This document shows, piece after piece, positions 59,952 to 64,000 of a stretch of 64,000 nt of DNA; positions within the stretch are counted from its first letter, which is position 1, and every line of letters begins with the position of its first letter. A model generated the notes under the pieces. The model was not told the DNA's origin, did not search any database, and worked only from the letters and a program-made list of their open reading frames with translations. The position numbers and the translations under genes are program-made. This DNA is from Amaurobius ferox (taxonomy: Eukaryota; Arthropoda; Arachnida; Araneae; Amaurobiidae), in the NCBI GenBank assembly GCA_951213105.1, contig OX578138.1, forward strand, positions 89,089,914 to 89,153,913, written 5' to 3'.

Positions 59952-61717
59952 ACTTTATCAAAGGCTTTTTGGATGTCAAGAAAAATCGCAGCTGTGGGTG
60001 TCTTATTATTAAAACCAGAAGAAATGTACTCTACCACTCTCAGCAATTGATGACTGGTGGAGTGTTTTGGCCGAAATCCAAACTGCTCCGGAATGATAAT
60101 GTCATTCTCACTAAGGTGCGTGTTCAGTCTCTTAAGAATTATTTTCTCAGTAATTTTACTAAGTGTCGGCAACAAACTGATTGGTCTGTAGTTGGCTGGA
60201 ATTGAGGCATCCTCACCAGGTTTATGGATCGCTATAATTATCGCTTCCTTCCATTCTTTGGGGAAATAATTTAGTTCTAGTATTTTATTTATTAAGATGG
60301 TCAAGTAAAATATTATATTTAAGGGTAGGTTTTTTACCGCGATATTCCTGATTTTGTCGTGCCCTGGGCTTTTACGGTTTTTAAGGTTTTTGATAATCTC
60401 TACTATTTCTTGCGGGGTGGCTGGGTTAATCTCAGCCGTGACCGGGGAGTTCCTGAAATTGTTTAGAGTTTGCCTAACCATTCTTAGGGTGTCCTGACAC
60501 ATTAGATCGTGGTTTGGTTCAAATTGCTTTTCGTAATGCCTAGCAAGCGCCTCTGCCTTTTCTTCGTCTGAGTACGCAATATTAGCGCCATCTATTAGTG
60601 GCGGGAGTTTAATTTGAGGTTTTCTGAGTCTTTTAGCGAATTGCCAGAGCGATACGTCTTCCGAGCTAAGGGATTCAATTAACTCTTTATACTGTTGCTG
60701 CTTTTCTGCGACAATTTTATCCCTGACTTTCCACGTGAGTCTGTTAAGCTCCCTTTTGAGGGTAGGGTCTCTATTAGCCTGCCATGTCTTACGCATTCTG
60801 TTCCTTTGCCTAACTAATTGTTTGACATGGTGGGAAAGTGTGGGCATATTTGGTGACTCACGATGTGTTGTGGCAGATGCAATAGCTCTCCTGATTTCTG
60901 TTGTGAGTGTGTTCGTGGCAGAGTCAATATCCGCCGTGCTCATAATGTTGGGTACTGCTAAATGCGGCTCGAAAAGTGCTCTTTTGAATACGTTCCAGTT
61001 CACCCTCTCTTGTCCCAGAGAGGCTGGAAGGGGAGTGTTCAAATCGAATGTCACCAGTACCGGTAGATGATCCGAGTCGAATTCATCCAGGGTATCAATT
61101 GTGTGAGCGTATTCTATGTTTCTCGTTAGGACAAAGTCTATGAATGAGCCATTGGCACCTGAGAAGCAGGTTGGTCTCGACGGTGCAATGATGTCAGTGT
61201 TTGTTGTGTTTAGCAATCTATGTATCTGTGTACCGCGTGTGTTGGCTCTCCTGCTGCCCCACGCTCGGTGGTGTGCATTGAAGTCGCCCGCGAGTATTGT
61301 GTTTGGATATCGCGAGAAAAGCAGTTCCAGCTGCGCAGCTACATTTATACCACTCATGTTTTTGACATATATTGAAGTTAGGATAAATGGGTTTACATTA
61401 TTTATTTTAATTTTTATACTAGTATTTTCTATACCTTGAAGATTTATGTTGTTTATTTCCTCGTGGGGAATATTACTTTTAATATATATTGCTGTTCCTC
61501 CATGGGGATTTCTAGCAGTTATATTTGAGCTAAGGGTATGATAGCTATTATAGTTTGCTATATTTAGTTTTTTGTTTTCTCTAACTTTAGTTTCCTGGAT
61601 TAGCAGGGCATCTACATCATTTTCATTTACGTAGCTCCTAAGTTCATTTATTCTTGGAGATATGCCGTTCGCATTCCAAATTCTTATTTTAAAACTTTCT
61701 TTTTGGGACCTATTCAT
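59924..61717 (-). pseudogene. LINE ORF2, first part (APE endonuclease and start of reverse transcriptase)
   Basis: The ATG at 61717 opens a 597-codon frame; it lies inside ATGAATAG, which also contains the stop of ORF1. The AP-type endonuclease occupies about residues 8-225: RIWNANGI, the catalytic Glu in LLIQETK (about 42), AGDFNAHHRAWGS (about 143-155) and the SDHLPV motif (about 215). A linker with HTH-like basic stretches follows. The reverse transcriptase begins near residue 410 with KSPGHD, NYRPISLLPTLSKI, PEQFGFRPKHST and motif A (FLDIQKAFDKVWH). The frame breaks just after motif A. The endonuclease motifs and lack of RNase H place it in the Jockey clade. Confidence 0.9.
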
Positions 61718-62173
61718 GGCGGGTTTGTTTCTCACTGTTTTTATTAAATTCCGCGATTAATTTAAAAGCCTCAAAGACGATTTGCATTGGATCGCTCTTT
61801 TTTTTAATTAACTCAGCGAGCTGCATCAACAGATGTTTTATATCGTCTAGGTTGAACATACTGATAAATCCTCTGACGAGGTTGAGGATTTCATCCATCT
61901 TTTCATCATTGGATTTATCAGCAAGTTCAGTCTCAGCTTCCATTTCCTCAGTCTCAGCTACAATTTCATCAGCCCCAACCGCGGTTTGATCTGTTTTGTG
62001 AGTATCCTTTTGGACTTCGGTAGTCTTTTGTTTTTTTTCGGCCGATTTGTCTAACTGCTGTGTTTGCGCGAGCTCTTCTCGGGCGCGTTTAGTTTTCTGC
62101 CATTCCTGAACCTTTTTTTCTAATCTTTGTTTTGCTTCTCTTGCCTCTTTGGCGGCTTTATCAATTGCTGCCC
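61710..62173 (-). pseudogene. LINE ORF1 (gag-like), 5'-truncated
   Basis: The open frame runs from the truncation point at 62173 to a TAG at 61710. It is rich in Lys, Glu and Ala and strongly helical (KAAKEAREAKQRLEKKVQEW), so a coiled coil is likely. The CCHC knuckles typical of Jockey ORF1 are not in the retained part. A few codons of satellite sequence join it upstream in frame, which is accidental. Its stop overlaps the ORF2 start by 8 bases. Confidence 0.75.
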
Positions 62174-62665
62174 AATAACTTCGCTGTGACGTGAATATCA
62201 CATTGCAGAAATGTAACGTGACGTAACAGCAGAGTTACGAAATCACGGTCTAACGACATTAAAATGTGACGTCACAAGCAAGTTAATATGCGACGTCACA
62301 AACGACCATGAAAATGACCAAAATGACCTCGCTGTGACGTTAATGTGAAATTGCCGAGACGTACTGTGATGTTCTGTGATATCCCAAATTCACAGTGTGA
62401 CGTCACAAACATACCCTAAGAATGACTAAAGTAACTTCGCTGTGCCGTGAATATCACATTGCAGAAATGTAACAGCAAAGTTACGAAATCACGGTCAAGC
62501 GACATTACAATGTGACGTCACAAACAAGTTAATATGCAACGTCACAAACGACCATGAAAATGACAAAATGATCTCGCTGTGACGTTATTGTGAAATTGCC
62601 AAGACGTACTGTGACGTCCTGTGATGTCCCAAAGTCACAGTATGACGTAAATCATACGTCACTGC
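62174..62665 (+). repeat. TGACGTCA-rich tandem array, copy 2, right part
   Basis: Continuation of the satellite after the LINE, starting at the second copy of the 12-bp target repeat. About three exact TGACGTCA octamers. It ends, as in block 1, in AAGTCACAGTATGACGTAAAT then CATACGTCACTG. Confidence 0.85.
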
Positions 62666-63192
62666 GAAAAAAAATGCTGTTAGGGTGGTATCCCTATAAA
62701 TGTTGCCTTTCTGTTAATGATAGAATTTTCTAAAGTTCTTGTAGAGAAAAAGTCCTGATGCGTCATTTGAATCATATGAAACGGTGCTTTCGTTTTACAG
62801 ATTTTTATTATATTGTACTACGCATCTGGCGAAAAAATGTTCTGAATTTTTTTCGCTTGAGATTCAATAATAGCATCCATTGAGTCAAAACACATGAAAG
62901 CGAATCAAAAAACATGAAAAACATATCTCGTGACCCGTACGCAATGTGTTAAAAGTGTTTTAACTAAATTTTTATTACGATTTACATTAGAGTATGGAGT
63001 TAATCAGATTGGCTTCTGAAATAAATTATTTATTATTCAATGGTTAAAAAAATTTTGTCATTTAATGGTGTTAATACTTATTATTAGAAAAATTTGTTTT
63101 TGAATATATACAGTTAGGAGTCAATCAAGTACTTTGACATTAAAATTTAATAAAATTCAGAAAGTGGAGTTAATCGATTTGGCAAATGAAGC

Positions 63193-63194
<2 letters not shown>

Positions 63195-63278
<84 letters not shown>

Positions 63279-63421
63279 CAGAGAGTGTGTGTACAGTGAG
63301 TGTGTGTGTGAGTGTGTGAGTACATGTATGTTATGTGTGTGTGTGTGTGTGTGTGAGTGTGTGTACAGTGATTGTGTGTGTGAGTGTGTGAGTACATGTA
63401 TGTTATGTGCGTGTGTGTGTT
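63195..63421. repeat. TA then TG microsatellite (empty site of the 7870-8246 insertion)
   Basis: (TA)n at 63195-63261 passes directly into TG-rich sequence. The TG part holds two copies of GTGAGTACATGTATGTTATG, where block 1 has one. Confidence 0.9.
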
Positions 63422-63670
63422 CTTTGTTGTAGGGAAAGTCCCCTATCTCGCACATCATACTTTGTTTTACATTATCGCTACCAGAAAATGATTTCACTGG
63501 GAAATTTTTGACGCTCGTTCTGGCCAAGGCTAGGAACTGACCCCTCCGTTGCAATGGCTAACGAAATGGGTTAAGAGGGTAAGGCACGATCTTCTCCTCG
63601 GAGTTTTCATTTGTACAGATACTAGCTTCCCCCAGTCTAGCTTTCTCTTTCTTTCAGATGGTGAGTAAAA
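63422..63670 (+). repeat. Family C segment, copy in block 2
   Basis: Almost identical to 8395-8650, with small differences (GTCCCCTATCTCGC, GGGAAATTTTTGACGCTCG, CTGGCCAAGGCTAGGAACTG). Confidence 0.75.
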
Positions 63671-63926
63671 ATTTTATTAGTTTTCTTGTGTTTAATGGTT
63701 TTAAAAATGCGTTCAAACATTTATATTAATCATTTCTTTAACTATTCGGTCATTAAAATTATTCTTAGTATCATCAAATGTATTTTTATTTGAGATTTTA
63801 TCATTTGGGGTAGAAATTCAGATAAAATATTCAATTTAAACCAATTTGAAGTCTGACATTTTGTTGAAAGTATATGTTTTAAAACGATTATTATACATAT
63901 TACTAAATTTGATTCTATAACATAAT

Positions 63927-64000
63927 AACAGCATTCCCGTTCTTCGTACGGAGTATATAATATATAAAACTTGAAATTCACAATCATACGCTAATTCCTA
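63927..64000 (+). repeat. Family E head, runs off right edge
   Basis: Starts AACAGCATTCCCGTTCTTCG with the intact TACGGAGTATATAATATA continuation, where block 1 (8893) has lost five bases of the TCGTACGGAG part. Confidence 0.7.

Larger units (their letters stand above)
58708..62173 (-). mobile_element. Jockey-type non-LTR retrotransposon, 5'-truncated
   Basis: The element lies on the minus strand, flanked by a 12-bp direct repeat AATAACTTCGCT (58696-58707 and 62174-62185). The right flank continues the satellite monomer exactly where the left flank stops. It carries the C-terminal part of ORF1, an ORF2 with endonuclease and reverse transcriptase, and a 3' UTR with an AGGCGC/GCGCCT hairpin (58737-58751). 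There is no poly(A) tail; the 3' end reads ...AACTCTATGA. 5' truncation is typical of target-primed reverse transcription. Confidence 0.92.
56588..64000 (+). repeat. Composite duplicated block, copy 2 (with LINE insertion)
   Basis: Direct copy of 4612-8960, nearly identical over the first 900 bp and clearly homologous through the satellite, the flanking AT-rich part, the TA/TG tracts, the family C segment and the start of the family E copy. It differs by the LINE at 58708-62173, by lacking the 7870-8246 insertion, by TA/TG tract lengths and by single substitutions. The right end leaves the window while still matching copy 1. Confidence 0.9.

Noticed and set aside
61710..62201. Complete ORF1 beginning with MIFTSQRSY
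   Set aside because: The first residues are encoded by satellite sequence outside the LINE (beyond 62173). The frame is a 5'-truncated gag joined by chance.

Overview
This is an AT-rich, intron- and transposon-dominated eukaryotic segment, most likely from an arthropod and probably a chelicerate such as a spider. The pointers are long TA/TG microsatellites, several degenerate Tc1/mariner elements, a BED-finger hAT, a Jockey-type LINE and one host exon with a chitin-binding type-2 (peritrophin-A/CBM14) domain preceded by a splice acceptor. There is no operon structure, rRNA, tRNA or CRISPR array. Species assignment is inference.

Layout. 1-925: LTR-like repeat on the minus strand. 927-2845: mariner-type element with ~320 bp terminal inverted repeats (TIRs) and a dead transposase. 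3377-4510: ~300 bp satellite. 4612-8960: first copy of a composite block whose core is a ~250 bp tandem repeat packed with the palindrome TGACGTCA. 8893-17080: copies of an abundant dispersed family (family E here), often head-to-tail, with an LTR-like insertion near 13.6-14.3 kb. 17814-20238: complete hAT element with a perfect 8-bp target duplication and a 507-codon ORF. 20.7-34.1 kb: many copies of families A/B (terminal palindrome at one end, CCCACATCAGA at the other), a piggyBac-like end, two mariner-type MITEs and the only convincing host gene (last exon 29099-29716; possible small upstream exons near 25771 and 28305). 35.1-37.0 kb: an E/D repeat mosaic. 38780-42290: two Tc1-like elements in opposite orientation, separated by a large TA tract. 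42959-55295: E, A, B and D copies, several abutting. 55296-56589: probable solo LTR. 56588-64000: second copy of the TGACGTCA block, split by a 3.47 kb Jockey-type LINE with a 12-bp target duplication.

Only the chitin-binding gene looks like host protein-coding sequence. The hAT ORF is uninterrupted, and every other transposase or reverse transcriptase is broken. The most informative structures are the two sister copies of the TGACGTCA satellite block (one with a LINE, the other with a separate insertion, each giving an empty site for the other), the tandem organisation and internal 21-bp hairpin of family E, and the paired A elements that begin about 35 bp after the host gene's stop codon. 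All similarity statements come from reading the sequence by eye; no alignment or database search was run.
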